From Cheiracanthium punctorium (taxonomy: Eukaryota > Arthropoda > Arachnida > Araneae > Cheiracanthiidae): a stretch of DNA of 64,000 bases. The notes under the pieces were generated by a model that saw only the letters and a program-made list of their open reading frames with translations, had not been told where the DNA came from and searched no databases. The stretch is taken from contig JAWZYV010013027.1 of NCBI GenBank assembly GCA_038373885.1, positions 248,001 through 312,000 on the forward strand, read 5' to 3'. Made by a program: the position numbers and the translations under genes. Shown here one piece after another: positions 43,430-54,611 of this stretch (the first letter of the stretch is position 1; every line of letters starts with the position of its first letter).

Positions 43430-43785
43430 TATTTACAAATTATTTTGAATGTTCCTGTAAATTATACTATATACATGAATTTTAGCTTTCATAGCTCATA
43501 GTATTATTAGCTCATAGTGTAGCTTTCGGTGGAAAAATGTTTGGAATCAGTTCAGCAGTTTTAGAGATGTCCATTTAGTGTAATGTACTAAAATTCTTTT
43601 GAATGTCACTGTAAAAGAGCCATTTATGCTACATGCATGAAAGGTAGCCCACAATACTCAGTTGCAGCTTTCTATCAGTGAAAAAAGTTTTCGTATCGGT
43701 TCAGTAGTTACAGAGATCCCCATACAGCGCAATGTAATTCTTATGAGTGCCCTTGTAAAAGAACTATTTGTGATACATGCAGGGT
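43430..43785 (+). mobile_element. Fragment of the Helitron A/B/C family (internal repeats)
   Basis: Contains two to three of the ~125 bp internal units: GTAAAAGARCCATTTATGCTACATGC, CTATCAGTGAAAAAAGTTTT, GGTTCAGTAGTTACAGAGAT. No Helitron ends were found. Confidence 0.65.
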
Positions 43786-45090
43786 TAGTTTAATTTTCTG
43801 TAGTATTTCTCCAGTGGATTACACTTCTAAAAGTAAAGGCGGAATGCTCCATGCGTGTCAATGGAATATCCCAAATAGGGAGATACTTTCTGGGATTTTT
43901 CTTGGAAACAACCCCTTCAAAAAATGTTTTTTCATAATATGAAAATACTAGGTTGATGCTACATCTCCATGCATATAGTTCTCATGTGGAAAGCCGGCGC
44001 CAGCTTTACCAATACTTCGAAATTGTATAAATTAGCTTTAACGACCATGTTTGGGGCCCCGTACCGAGATCCCTTGGGGCCTTCAAAAATTTTTAACATT
44101 GGATTCCCTTTATATGAAGCTGTATAACTGCGCTGTTCAATTTTTTTTTTCTATATCACGTCAGAGCCAATATTTAAAGTATTCTTAAAATCTGTATTTT
44201 TTATGAAATTGGGGGTATTTGGAGTCCCATATTTGAGGGCTCTATCTTCGAATGAATTTTCAATTTGAGATGTTAATATTCAACGTATATTATCAGATAG
44301 AAAGAAAAAATGCTCCGAAGCACCTCAGAGACAGTCACAGTCGAGACAAAAAAGGGGCAAAAATGGCCAAAATTATTTCTACCAAGGCCGTACTTAGGGG
44401 GACGAGACAGGCTTTAATACGGAACTCCATTATAATAAGCTAGTAAAGCTTGTGTCCACAGTCCAAAACCTTATTCACATACCTTAAAATTAAACGTGGT
44501 AGCTGCTACAGGGCCCTAGCTAACCAATCATGTAATGACACAATCATGTAATAATAACAATGATCATGTAGGACCCCAATCATGTAAAGACACAATTGTC
44601 TATTGTAGAAAGGTGTTAAGTGTTTCTAGAAAATTCTTGCTTATCTTGGACAATTCTCTAAAACGTTTGCGTCGGTCATTGATTTTAAGTATCGTGGAAA
44701 TAGTTTCGCCATGGAATGAAAAGAATAGTGCAAAACTTTTGTAGCATCTCAATATTTTTATTATAAAAAAAGTCTCTTTATGTAAAAAATAATTTACATA
44801 CATGTCCCGACTAAGACATTAGGAGAACCTAAGCACAGTTCGAGGCCCCCATACAGTCATATCCTGCTGACCCATATATATGTATAGTCACTAGAATTTT
44901 TCAGATTAGAACTTAAACTCTCTTAATAAATCCTGGGCCCATGGAAAAAAACTTAGGGGGGGGGGACTTTAAATAAATTTTTTAGAGAGGGGCAAATTTC
45001 ACACTTGTAACAATTTCATTTCTGATTTTGCTGTTTGGCGCAGTTCTGTTTTACATCCTAGATAATACACTAAAACTCTAGGGGGTAGGG
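43786..45090. other. No gene recognised; MITE-like debris
   Basis: Related segments with GGGGCCC and TTTAGAACTTAAAATC-like blocks recur near 44840-44950 and 45400-45560 (CATACAGTCATATCCTGCTGACCCA against TATAGTCATACCTAGCTGACACA), suggesting an unidentified dispersed repeat around the 45094 element. TCATGTAATGACACAA-type short repeats lie at 44528-44596. Confidence 0.45.
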
Positions 45091-45093
45091 GAG

Positions 45094-45354
45094 CAAAGCC
45101 GGCCCAAGAAGTGTGCGAATGCAGGCGATCGCATAAGGCCCCCGCGCTTAAAGAGTCCCCTCCCCAAGGCCATTTTTTTGCTATCATATTAGACAGAGTT
45201 TGGTAGATGGTTGCGATATATCCCGAAAAAAGCAGAGAAATAAAGCTAATATGTCCTAGCAGAGCTAGTAATAACTTATATAAGACATGATAGAGAAAAA
45301 GGCCACCTCTTGCACTTCGCCTGGGGCCCCGCACGCCTCTCGGGCCGGCCCTGG
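45094..45354. mobile_element. hAT-like MITE with GGCCGGCCC ends
   Basis: CAAAGCCGGCCCAAGAAGTGTGCG at the left pairs with CGCACGCCTCTCGGGCCGGCCCTG at the right. This end type (CAGGGCCGGCCC) is common in hAT-like non-autonomous elements. G-rich flanks make the target duplication ambiguous. Confidence 0.55.
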
Positions 45355-45601
45355 GGGGAGGCAAGCGACCTACCTTGACCCTCACTTTATGGACGTCTTT
45401 GTAGGGGCCCCTAGGCCGAGGCTCCCTATATAGTCATACCTAGCTGACACATTTATGTATAGTCACGAGAATTTTTTCTGACTAGAACTTAAAATCAAAA
45501 ATGTGAAACTGGAATCTAAAATTTTCTAACAATTTCGGGGGCCCTTATCAGTCGTGGCCCGGAGCGGACCGCCCCCCCCGTTAGTCCGCTACTGATCCTA
45601 C

Positions 45602-45840
45602 TACAATTTTCCAAAATATAAAGAAACAGTGGATAGTTTCTTGCAAGCGGGTACAAAATTTAATCCTGATATTGCTCGGGTTTGTTCAGAACATTTCTCT
45701 GCTGAGGATTATGAGAGAAATTTACTAGCAAAAGTATTAGATATGTTCCTAAAACATTATTTTTGAAAAAGGAAGCAGTGCCCCATCGAAATTTACCAGT
45801 TTCGTCGATAAATGAGCATAACTGCTTCTCCTACTAGTTG
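45602..45840 (+). pseudogene. THAP zinc-finger domain remnant
   Basis: An open frame reads FNPDIARVCSEHFSAEDYER, the C-terminal half of a THAP domain (RVCSEHF with the Cys and His ligands, then EDYER). The frame meets a stop after about 55 codons, and the expected continuation (KKEAVPHRNLP) is found in a shifted frame. The N-terminal CxxC half is missing. THAP domains occur in P-element-type transposases and in host regulators; the decay favours a transposon relic. No transposase core was found beside it. Confidence 0.65.
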
Positions 45841-45887
45841 CAAAGAAAAAGAATCGATGAGACAATTTAGGTGTGTAAAACGCGAAA

Positions 45888-46860
45888 TACGAGGGTTGCT
45901 ATTTATATTTCTGACCTAATAATGAAACAACAAATATTTATGATCGAAATTGGTTTTATTATTTTTCAAAATATTCTCCATGAAGATCAATGTACTTTTG
46001 TATACATTTGAACCAATTTTCGAAGCACTTATTCCACTCCGATTGAGGTAACTGCAAAACATGCGTTTTGAATGCATCAACTGCTTCTTAGGATGTCGAA
46101 AATCGTTGTCCACGTAATTTATTTTTGATGTACGGGAATAAAACAGTCATTGGGTGCCAAATCAGGGTTGCACGGCGGATGACCCATCAATTCGATGTTT
46201 TAGCATTTCAGAAAATCCTTTGTTTGAGCCGAAGTGTTAGAGCTCTCATTATCATGATGAAGAATTATGCGTCTCTTCTTCTGCTTTTTTCGAATTTCTC
46301 CGGCGACTTCTGGCAAACAAATAGTCGTGTACCATTGAGAATTGACCGTCCTGCGTTGCTCTAACGCCACTGTCGCCACGTGATCGGTAATGTCGAAGAA
46401 ACAGGCAACCATTTGCTTCTATGTGCTTCTTGCTCGAACAATTTTTGTGGATTTTGCTCGTCTGGGAAGACCCATACAGTCGATTGCTGTTTTGTTTCCG
46501 GCTCATAAGCATACATCCATGATTCGTCACCTATGTAGATATTATACACAGCCTTTGACACACCTTGATTGTATTTTGTCAGCATTTCCTTGCACCAATC
46601 GATACGAGCCTTCTTTTGAGCGTTTTCCAGATTATGCGGGATCCAGGGCGAACATTTTTTTTTTTTTTTTTACGGTCAAATGTTCGTGTAATATCTCATT
46701 GATGCCTGTCATACTAATGTTCAGATGCACCTCAATCTCACGGTATGTCACATGACGATCTTGCTTAATCTGTTCTCGCACAGCATCCATATTTTCTAGC
46801 ACAACAACCGATTTTGGATGACCTGCACGGAATTCGTTGCTGTTTTCTATAAATTTAATT
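45888..46860 (-). pseudogene. Mariner-family transposase relic
   Basis: Minus-strand frames give YIGDESWMYAYEPETKQQST (first catalytic Asp), MVACFFDITDHVATVALEQR, IILHHDNESS (second Asp) and PDLAPND (third Asp), the mariner DD34D signature in order. Frameshifts and stops separate these blocks. The left end keeps the terminal repeat TACGAGGGTTGCTATTTATA (45888); no matching right terminal repeat lies near 46860, so the 5' end of the gene (HTH part) is truncated. A cut-and-paste transposase by family, non-functional here. Confidence 0.85.
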
Positions 46861-47012
46861 GCGTTTTTTTGTCAAGAGTTATATGTTGAAAGTTTTTTGA
46901 ATTAATGTTTGTACGTTTATTACGTTATTTACGTTTATTTACGTTATTTACGTTTGATTTTCCTTTCTGACTGACTCTAATATTATAGATATTTATTTCG
47001 CTGTTGTTAAAA

Positions 47013-48240
47013 ATGCCAAGACGACAAAATATTAATCGTCGTACAACTGCAGCCAAAAGAAAACGCGAGGAAAGACAAAATGAAACAGAAGAAGAAACAT
47101 TACAATAGCTTGAAAGAAATAGATTACGTGCTACAACAAAGCGAGTAAAAATTGAAGAATTACGACAATCTTTGCCTCTCAGTGATCAAAACGAATACAT
47201 TGCAGTCTTTGCCCAGTGATAAAAATGAACGAAGTGAGAATAGTCGATTGCCCATACAAATGAATCAATTAAAACTTGACCGTATTGCATTTCAGTATAA
47301 TTCGGAAATTCAATACAGCTTGCATCCAGTTGTGGTTATTGGAAGTGTGAATAAAGTTTGCAGACATTGCAATGCCTTAAAATTCAAGAATGAAGCAACT
47401 GGGATGTGTTGTTCGAAGGGTAAAGTTAATTTACCGCCATTGAATGTACCACCTGATCCATTGTTCTCATTGTAATACGACACAATCGAAGCATTTTTTG
47501 AAGAATATACGGAATTATAACACATGTTTTCAAATGACTTCATTTGGTGCAACAAACATAATAACTGAGACATTTAAAATTCAAGAACAAATATACCATA
47601 AAGCAGGCTCTTTGTTTGCATTTGTGAATGCTGACCACAAATTTTTGCAAAATATACTTCATGAGAAATTCCAGTGATCAAGTAAATCAATGTTGTGAAA
47701 TTAATAATGCTAATAAAAGAGAAATAGTTGAATCAATGTAGAAATTGTTTCATGAACACAAACAATTGATTAAGTTGTTCAACACAGCCATTGAACTAAT
47801 ACCATCTGATGACCACAAAATTGCGATTCGAGCTGACAAAGCACCTGTTGGAGAACATGCTGAAAGATTTAATGCTCCAACTGTCGATGAAGTGGCAATA
47901 GTCATTGTTGGAGAACAATTTGAATCAAGCGACATTGTACTTCATCGTCGAATTAACCTTCTTCAACGTTTTGCAGAAACTCACCGCTCCAATGATGCAT
48001 TACAGTATCCAATATTGTTTTGGCAAGGAGAGGATGGGTACCAATTTAACATAATACTGATCAATCCGAGAAATGGTGCAGAAACTAACAAAAAGGTCAG
48101 TGCAATGAATTACTATTCATATAGATTAATGATTCGTGAAAATGAACAAAGTCACATATTAAAATGCTGTCAATTGTTTCATCAGTACACTGTTGAAATG
48201 TACGCAAAGATTGAAACTGAACGTTTGATGCACTCTATAG
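47013..48240 (+). pseudogene. Helitron replication protein, N-terminal part (interrupted)
   Basis: From ATG 47013 a basic N-terminus (MPRRQNINRRTTAAKRKREE) meets a TAG (47106). Next come a Helitron cysteine motif CRHCNALKFKNEATGMCC and GKVNLPPLNVPPDPL (47360-47465), then NTCFQMTSFGA. Last is the Helitron-like N domain (FNAPTVDEVAIVIVGEQ; YPILFWQGEDGYQ; QYTVEMYAKIETERL). Several frameshifts and stops break it. Recognisable sequence stops near 48228. The rolling-circle (HUH) and most helicase regions are absent; a helicase-side piece resumes at 55594 beyond the Tc1 and BEL insertions. Confidence 0.85.
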
Positions 48241-48352
48241 GCGTTGTCCGATTGAGATGAAAATTGGTGAATAGGAAGAGAATGTACAAAATAGTTAATG
48301 ATTAAAATTTCAGAACAATTGAACAATTTATTTCAGAGTTACAGTAACAGGT

Positions 48353-48774
48353 TCAATAAGGTGTTGACCCGCCGCTAGCCTCGATACAAGCTGACACACG
48401 GCGTGGCATAGACCGATAAAGCTCCCGGATGGTCTCCTGCGGTATTTCCTGCCAAATTCGCTCCAATTGTCGAACGAGGTCATCAACAGTCCGTGCCAGA
48501 TGCAATCGCCTTCCCATCATATCCCAGACATGCTCGATGGGAGAGAGATCTGGCGATCTGGCTCCAAGGAAGAGTTTGACAAGCTTGCAGACAGTTTAGA
48601 GCAACACGAGCCGTATGTGGTCTGGCATTGTCCTGCTGAAAAACCAGCCCAGGGTACTGCAAAGGGAACGGTAGCAAAACAGGTCTTAGGATGTCGTCCA
48701 CGTACCGCTGTGCAGTAAGTGTACCTCTAATGACGACCAAAGGGGTCCGGCTGTCAAAGGAAATGGCACCCCAG
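48353..48774 (-). pseudogene. Tc1-like transposase, C-terminal half
   Basis: The minus strand encodes TPLVVIRGTLTAQRYVDDIL, FQQDNARPHTAR (second Asp), then after a frameshift SPIEHVWDM (catalytic Glu) and a C-terminus GGSTPY with stop at 48353-48355. This is the Tc1 DD34E family. The N-terminal half continues at 55147, separated by the BEL insertion at the codon for the G of MVWG. Confidence 0.85.
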
Positions 48775-49309
48775 TGTATGGAATGAATTTAGAATTGGAT
48801 TCATAATATGTAGAATATCTAGTATAATATCGAATATAAGTAGGATATCGTGCATAATTATAGAATATGATTATCTTAATGATTTAGCTTCGATCTTTGT
48901 GAATATAGAATAAGGTAATTGCTTACCTTTCCTTGATTCTGGACACTTCTGAAATCCAACAGGATGAATAAGTGAGACACTGAGTTAAAGTTGCATGAAA
49001 TACGCATATGGATAAGTGAATATTGAATTTAATTCTAACATATTAGGAACAGACTATTACTGCCAGTGAGTTGACATCTTTGTTACAATGTAGCATCTGA
49101 ATGTCGCCTCAAAAGGCTAGAATTAGAACTTAACAATGAATCAAAACTACAGCAAACGTGAAGCGAAACTAAAAATATGAACCAGAAGTAACCCATCAGG
49201 GCCTCCCATCCCTCGTTAGTGGGTCAAGTTCTTAAGATTAGATCAAGGGTCTGAATGGTGCTCCCATCTGTTGGATCACTTTCGGATTTCATTTCTGTTG
49301 TATCTGACA
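48775..49309 (-). repeat. 3' LTR of BEL element
   Basis: 535 bp, no difference from 54612-55146 seen by eye. The last ~29 codons of the gag-pol frame lie inside it. Confidence 0.96.
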
Positions 49310-52300
49310 GATTCCGGGGGGGCGCAGACTCAGTATCAACATCTGGAAGTGGCAAGAATGCTATCTGAGAGGCTGGGCGTGTGACAGTTCCTCTGGCAGT
49401 CCGGACGGTGACCACTCTGCTGATGCCATCAGCGCCTGGATGGAGAGCGGAGATTCGGCCTAATTTCCACATGGTGGCAGGGGCGATTGGATCCTTGATG
49501 AGGACTAACCTTCCTACAGCCAGGAGATGGTTGTTTCTCATCCATTTTGTCCGTGGCTGCAATGTGTTTAGGTATGAGGCGCTCCATTTCTTCCAGAATT
49601 GGTCTTTGAGTTGTAGTAGGAGGGACCACCTAGAATTAAAACTTAAAGAGATAAGATTAGATTTATGTTCAGGGAGTTCGAGCAAAGGACCACCAATAAG
49701 AAAATGTCCGGGTGTTAATACACTGAAGTCTTTGGGATCAGCTGATAATGGATATAAAGGCCGAGAGTTGATGATGGCTTCAATTTGGCAAAGAAGGGTG
49801 GTAAGTTCTTCAAAATTGAGGAGTGCTGTTTTACATGTTTTGATTAAATGCTGTTTAGTTAATTTAATAGAGGCCTCCCAAATACCTCCGAAATTTGGTG
49901 CATATGGAGGAATGAATTGCCAGCTTATATTACGTTGGGATGAATAATCTTGTATTAAGGGATCATGAGGAATTCTAAATAATGATTTTAGGTACGCTGA
50001 GGCTCCAACAAAGTTGCTTCCATTGTCACTAAAAACATGCGATGGGTAGCCACGACGAGCTACAAATCTTCGAAATGCTGCCAGAAATGCCGCTGAAGAT
50101 AATGCAGAGACCAATTCAAGATGTACTGCTTTAGTGCTCATACAGATGAATAAACAGATATATGATTTGAAGGTACTTGATTTTCGAGTGTGTTGGCACT
50201 TCGTGGAAATTGGCCCTGCAAAATCCATGCCCACCTTTTCAAATGCACGGCAAGGATTGACTCGTGCACCCGGTAGATCACCCATCATCTGGGTAATTGG
50301 TTTTGCAGATGATTTAAAGCATTCGATGCATTTCCGGAGTTCTTTTCGAACGGTTGATTTTCCGTCTGGGATCCAAAATTTCTGTCTTATTAGAGATAAG
50401 ACTAATTCTTGGCCTGCATGAAGATTTGCATGATGATAGTGCCGAATAACAAGAGTTGTGAAGTGATGATGTTTGGGAAGCAACATGGGATATTTCTGAT
50501 CAAAAGTGAATTCTTGTTGGTGACGTAGACGCCCTCCAACACGCAGAATTCCTTCCTTATCAAGAAAAGGATTTAATGCTATGAGTTTGCTGGATTTTGG
50601 AAGGGGTTGATTAGAGTTAAGTTGGGTGATATCGGAATGGAATGCATCATTTTGTAATAATTTAACTATTGTCTTGGTAGCTGTATCTGATTCATGGGCT
50701 TTCAAAGGTCCTTGAGTTTTAGGATCTGATTTTGAGTTATTGTAGAACCTAAATACCCATGCTACAGTTCGCAGTAGCCTCGTGTATGATGAAAATCTGT
50801 CAAATAAATCTAGGAAAGGATTGAGTTGAGTGACAAGAGATGTGCTTTCGAACGATGAATTAAAATGAATATCAGAGGATATATCATACATGTCTTGATT
50901 TGGGGTATTTACTCCTACAGAGGTAGGATCAAAATCAATGAGCCATTGTGGGCCATTTAACCATTCTGAATGCTCCATAAGTTGTTTTGGATAAAGGCCT
51001 CGGCTTGCGCAATCAACAGGATTCGACTTTCCAGGAATGTGATGCCATGAATCCTTTGAGGTTAGAGAATGGATTTTACATACACGATGCTGGACGAATT
51101 GATTTCCTTTAGTTGGTGGATTGTTAATCCAGCACAGTGCAATTGTTGAATCGCACCATAAATAAGTGTTATGAATGGGAAAATTTACAGCCCTTTTGAA
51201 TGTGTCCACTAATTCTGCGAGAAGGACTGCACCACTCAATTCTAATCTGGGCAAAGTTATAGCATTCAAAGGTGCAACACGAGTTTTGGCTGCCATTAAG
51301 AATATACGAGATGAATTGCAAATGACTCTAAGATAAATGACAGCAGAATATGCCTTTAAAGATGCATCACTAAATCCGTGAACTTCTATCTTTACTGAAT
51401 TGACAACATGGATGTAACGAGGAATCTTTATCTCTTTAAAATAATGAACTTCGGCTTGGAAGTTATTCCATCGATCGAGAATGGCTGATGGTAAGTGATC
51501 ATCCCAACCGATGTTGGCCTTCCACAAATCTTGCAGAATAATTTTCAAAATTATCGTAGAAGGTGCGACAAACCCTAAAGGGTCAAAGGTGCGAGCAATG
51601 ATGGATAATAACTGTCTTTTCGTTGAAACATTATCTGAAGGGACTGCTCTAACTTGAAATGAATCCATCGTTAAATCCCAAACGAGACCTAGAATTTTTT
51701 GAGATGAATCTTCTTGAAATGAGTGTGTAAAGGTAGTAGCCTTTAGGGCATCTGGAAATTGTGCGATGACTTCGGGATGGCTACATGACCATTTTCTGAG
51801 CTCAAAACCACCAGCAGACATAAGATCTAAGAGTTCTTGGATTATGGATTTTGCTGAATCGACCGAATCAGCACCAGCTAACAAGTCATCTACATAAAAA
51901 TGATCTTGAGCTAGCTTAGCTGCTTGTGGAAATCGTCCCTTCTCATCGCTGCATAATTGTTGTATGGTACGGATTGCGAGATACGGCGCACATGCTGTGC
52001 CATAAGTGACCGTATTTAATGTATAAATTTTGAGAGGTTCATTTGGAGATTCTCTCCAGAAAATTTGTTGGAATGACTTGTCTTCACTAGCTATCAGAAT
52101 TTGGCGGTACATTTTTGTAATATCAGCAGAAAATGCCACAGGGAAAGTTCTGAATTTTAACAAGACCGCGAAAATGTCTGTTTGGAGTTTTTTCCCTTTC
52201 AATAATACATCATTTAGTGATTTGCCGTTACTCGTTTTAAACGATCCATCAAAGACAACTCGTAATTTCGTTGTTAAACTATTTTCATTTATTATACCGT

Positions 52301-54443
52301 GATGGGGTAACATATAACTTTGGGAAGCTACATCAGATATGAGAGGAGTCATATGACCAAGACTTTGGTACTCTTCCATGAATTGAATATATGTTTGCCT
52401 TAATTGTTCATTTGATTGTAATTTCCTTTCAAGAGAAAAAAATCTCATTAAAGCTCCTTCTTTACTGTCCCCAAGGTTTGAATCTTCTTTAAAAGGTAAC
52501 TTTACGATGTATCTACCCTTGGAGTTTCGAGTATGAAATTTGTCAAAAATCTCGTCAGCCAATTCGTCTTCATCATTAGGTTTAACAGGTTTATGGATTG
52601 TTTCGCTTTCCCAAAATTCCTTTAGATTATTTTCAATGTTTGTGAGAGTGTGACATACCACAGATGAATTTTGAGTGGCTGGTGTATTTACACTACCAGA
52701 CAACAAATGTCCTAACTTGGTAGGTAATGCGGAGGGTGTACCTTTAGGTCCCAATATGGGAGAACCAGTGACTAAGAATAAGAAAATGTCCGCACCTAAC
52801 AGAATATCGATCTCACTTTCCACAAAATATGATGGATCAGCAAGACATAAATTATTTAGATGAGGCCAATCCTGTTTTTTCATATTGAAATTTGGAAGAG
52901 ATGTTGTGACTTTGTTTACTACTAACGCATTCACTTGAAATGTATCTCCTGAGAAATATGGAGAAAATTCGAAATTGGTAGAATATAAACATGTTTCAGC
53001 ATAGATTTCATTTATTCCCACCAAACGGTGCGTAGTTGGTTTCATCGACAATTGTAGTCGTTCTGCACAGTATTTTGAAATTAGCGTGTTTTGTGAGCCG
53101 TTGTCGATTAATGCCCGGCAAGTTATTGTTTTACCAGTCTGAGACTTAACTTTAATTATTGCTGTTGATAGCAAAACATGATTCTGTTCTTGCGATTTTG
53201 TGTAGCTATTTGCTACGGTGCTTACTGACTGAGATTGAGGCACTTGATCATTATTTACATAACTATGCAGTAATGTATGGTGCCTAGCTGCACAATTTTT
53301 GCAACTGAATCCTATTCTACAATTATCAATTAAATGATTACTTCTTAAACAATTTGTACACAAATGATTATCATTAACGCACTTCCATCTATCATTTATA
53401 TTCATCGCATGGAATGTGGGACACTTAAATAACGCGTGATTTTGTTTACATAGCATACAATTATTAAATTTTACTTCACTACTTACATTTTCTCTTTTCA
53501 CTACAGTATTATGTACATTAGATTTTTTTACTGCGTTATTTACAACTGATTTCGCTTGAACCTTTTTGAATTCCGGTTTAGAAAATTTATTTTCTTGTAG
53601 ACTTCTAGCCTCTTTCTCAATAAATGATTTAAACGTATCCAGAGACGGACAGCTCTCATTATCCAAAGCCAATTCCCATCGTTGTATCACCGCATCATCG
53701 ATTTTGGACGTAAGGAAATTTATTATGATTAAATCCGTAAGAGAGTTAGTTTCCAACCCCAATGTTTTCAGATTCCTCACGGCTTCGTTACAAATGTCAA
53801 TGACCTCTAAGAGTAACTTTGAATTATTTGCTTTCGTTATCTTCATTCTAAAGATTTTATTTATTTGGCTTATTGCCAGCTGTCGTTTGTTCTCATACCT
53901 CTGACATAAAATCTCCCAGCAATGCGTAAGGTTTTCTGGCGTAATTGCGAAACCTCGAATTAATTTTGCTGCATCACCGCGGATACACGACTGAAGATAT
54001 GTCAGCTTTTCAACATCATTTAAAGATTTGTTATCAAGAATAGATGATTTAAATATTTCTTTAAACGATAACCACATTTCACTATTTCCGAAAAAATGTG
54101 GAACTTCTAATTTGGGCAACTTCACTGCCAATGAAGATTCTTTTCCTGGTGAATTCTCGCTTTTGGTTATTTCAATCGGAATTTTATTTTCGAGGTCAAT
54201 GACCCATTTTAATAGTAAATCTTTACTTTTGATATAACTATCAAAATAATCAGCGCTTTCATCTTGGGATAATTCTGTAAAATTCTCTACCAATTCCTTT
54301 TCAAACTTTTCTACTTTGCCTTTTAAAATTCCTATTGCGCGATAATTACTTTCATCAGCCTTTTCTACATTTTTCTCAAATGCACTTATTTCCTTTAATA
54401 ATAATTCGAATTTGAAAGAACTCTTAGCTTGCTTAGGAGGCAT
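49224..54443 (-). CDS. gag-pol: BEL/Pao Gag-Pol polyprotein, intact
   Basis: 1739 codons from MPPKQAKSSF; the 37 codons upstream are Tyr-rich leader, so this inner ATG is preferred. Order: Gag core of the DUF1759 type (about 108-260), Cys/His clusters (330-385), aspartic protease LIDNGS (446-450), RT with ADITKMYRQ and FYVDD (849-853). RNase H follows with Asp1026, Glu1068, Asp1098 and Asp1144. The integrase has an HHCC zinc domain (His1338/1342, Cys1372/1375) and D1407, D1473, E1523, then a DUF5641-type C-terminus (about 1605-1700). All catalytic residues are present and no stop or frameshift occurs. The protein makes particles, copies the RNA and integrates the cDNA. The frame runs 86 bases into the 3' LTR. 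No envelope frame. Confidence 0.97.
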   Translation of the reverse strand: MPPKQAKSSFKFELLLKEISAFEKNVEKADESNYRAIGILKGKVEKFEKELVENFTELSQDESADYFDSYIKSKDLLLKWVIDLENKIPIEITKSENSPGKESSLAVKLPKLEVPHFFGNSEMWLSFKEIFKSSILDNKSLNDVEKLTYLQSCIRGDAAKLIRGFAITPENLTHCWEILCQRYENKRQLAISQINKIFRMKITKANNSKLLLEVIDICNEAVRNLKTLGLETNSLTDLIIINFLTSKIDDAVIQRWELALDNESCPSLDTFKSFIEKEARSLQENKFSKPEFKKVQAKSVVNNAVKKSNVHNTVVKRENVSSEVKFNNCMLCKQNHALFKCPTFHAMNINDRWKCVNDNHLCTNCLRSNHLIDNCRIGFSCKNCAARHHTLLHSYVNNDQVPQSQSVSTVANSYTKSQEQNHVLLSTAIIKVKSQTGKTITCRALIDNGSQNTLISKYCAERLQLSMKPTTHRLVGINEIYAETCLYSTNFEFSPYFSGDTFQVNALVVNKVTTSLPNFNMKKQDWPHLNNLCLADPSYFVESEIDILLGADIFLFLVTGSPILGPKGTPSALPTKLGHLLSGSVNTPATQNSSVVCHTLTNIENNLKEFWESETIHKPVKPNDEDELADEIFDKFHTRNSKGRYIVKLPFKEDSNLGDSKEGALMRFFSLERKLQSNEQLRQTYIQFMEEYQSLGHMTPLISDVASQSYMLPHHGIINENSLTTKLRVVFDGSFKTSNGKSLNDVLLKGKKLQTDIFAVLLKFRTFPVAFSADITKMYRQILIASEDKSFQQIFWRESPNEPLKIYTLNTVTYGTACAPYLAIRTIQQLCSDEKGRFPQAAKLAQDHFYVDDLLAGADSVDSAKSIIQELLDLMSAGGFELRKWSCSHPEVIAQFPDALKATTFTHSFQEDSSQKILGLVWDLTMDSFQVRAVPSDNVSTKRQLLSIIARTFDPLGFVAPSTIILKIILQDLWKANIGWDDHLPSAILDRWNNFQAEVHYFKEIKIPRYIHVVNSVKIEVHGFSDASLKAYSAVIYLRVICNSSRIFLMAAKTRVAPLNAITLPRLELSGAVLLAELVDTFKRAVNFPIHNTYLWCDSTIALCWINNPPTKGNQFVQHRVCKIHSLTSKDSWHHIPGKSNPVDCASRGLYPKQLMEHSEWLNGPQWLIDFDPTSVGVNTPNQDMYDISSDIHFNSSFESTSLVTQLNPFLDLFDRFSSYTRLLRTVAWVFRFYNNSKSDPKTQGPLKAHESDTATKTIVKLLQNDAFHSDITQLNSNQPLPKSSKLIALNPFLDKEGILRVGGRLRHQQEFTFDQKYPMLLPKHHHFTTLVIRHYHHANLHAGQELVLSLIRQKFWIPDGKSTVRKELRKCIECFKSSAKPITQMMGDLPGARVNPCRAFEKVGMDFAGPISTKCQHTRKSSTFKSYICLFICMSTKAVHLELVSALSSAAFLAAFRRFVARRGYPSHVFSDNGSNFVGASAYLKSLFRIPHDPLIQDYSSQRNISWQFIPPYAPNFGGIWEASIKLTKQHLIKTCKTALLNFEELTTLLCQIEAIINSRPLYPLSADPKDFSVLTPGHFLIGGPLLELPEHKSNLISLSFNSRWSLLLQLKDQFWKKWSASYLNTLQPRTKWMRNNHLLAVGRLVLIKDPIAPATMWKLGRISALHPGADGISRVVTVRTARGTVTRPASQIAFLPLPDVDTESAPPRNLSDTTEMKSESDPTDGSTIQTLDLILRT

Positions 54444-54587
54444 TATTACTCTTAATATTTGAGAAACTTCAAACTGACTAAATATAGAATAATATATCTT
54501 AATGGAAATGTAATAATAATACCATGAATAATGAACTGAGTTATTTTCATACACTTAATAAATGTCATTCATATCCTTCGATAGTCA

Positions 54588-54605
54588 CTCCGGCTCGACG
54601 GACCA
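54588..54605 (-). promoter_or_regulatory. Primer-binding site of BEL element
   Basis: TGGTCCGTCGAGCCGGAG on the coding strand, six bases after the 5' LTR, starting with TGG to pair with a tRNA CCA end; similar primer sites occur in other BEL elements. Confidence 0.75.
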
Positions 54606-54611
54606 GAAATA

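Noticed and set aside
48483..48740. 85-codon minus-strand frame as an intact small gene
   Set aside because: It is the middle of a Tc1 transposase that shifts frame before the catalytic Glu.
49381..49947. 188-codon plus-strand frame inside BEL
   Set aside because: It is the antisense shadow of the BEL integrase C-terminus, with no motif of its own.
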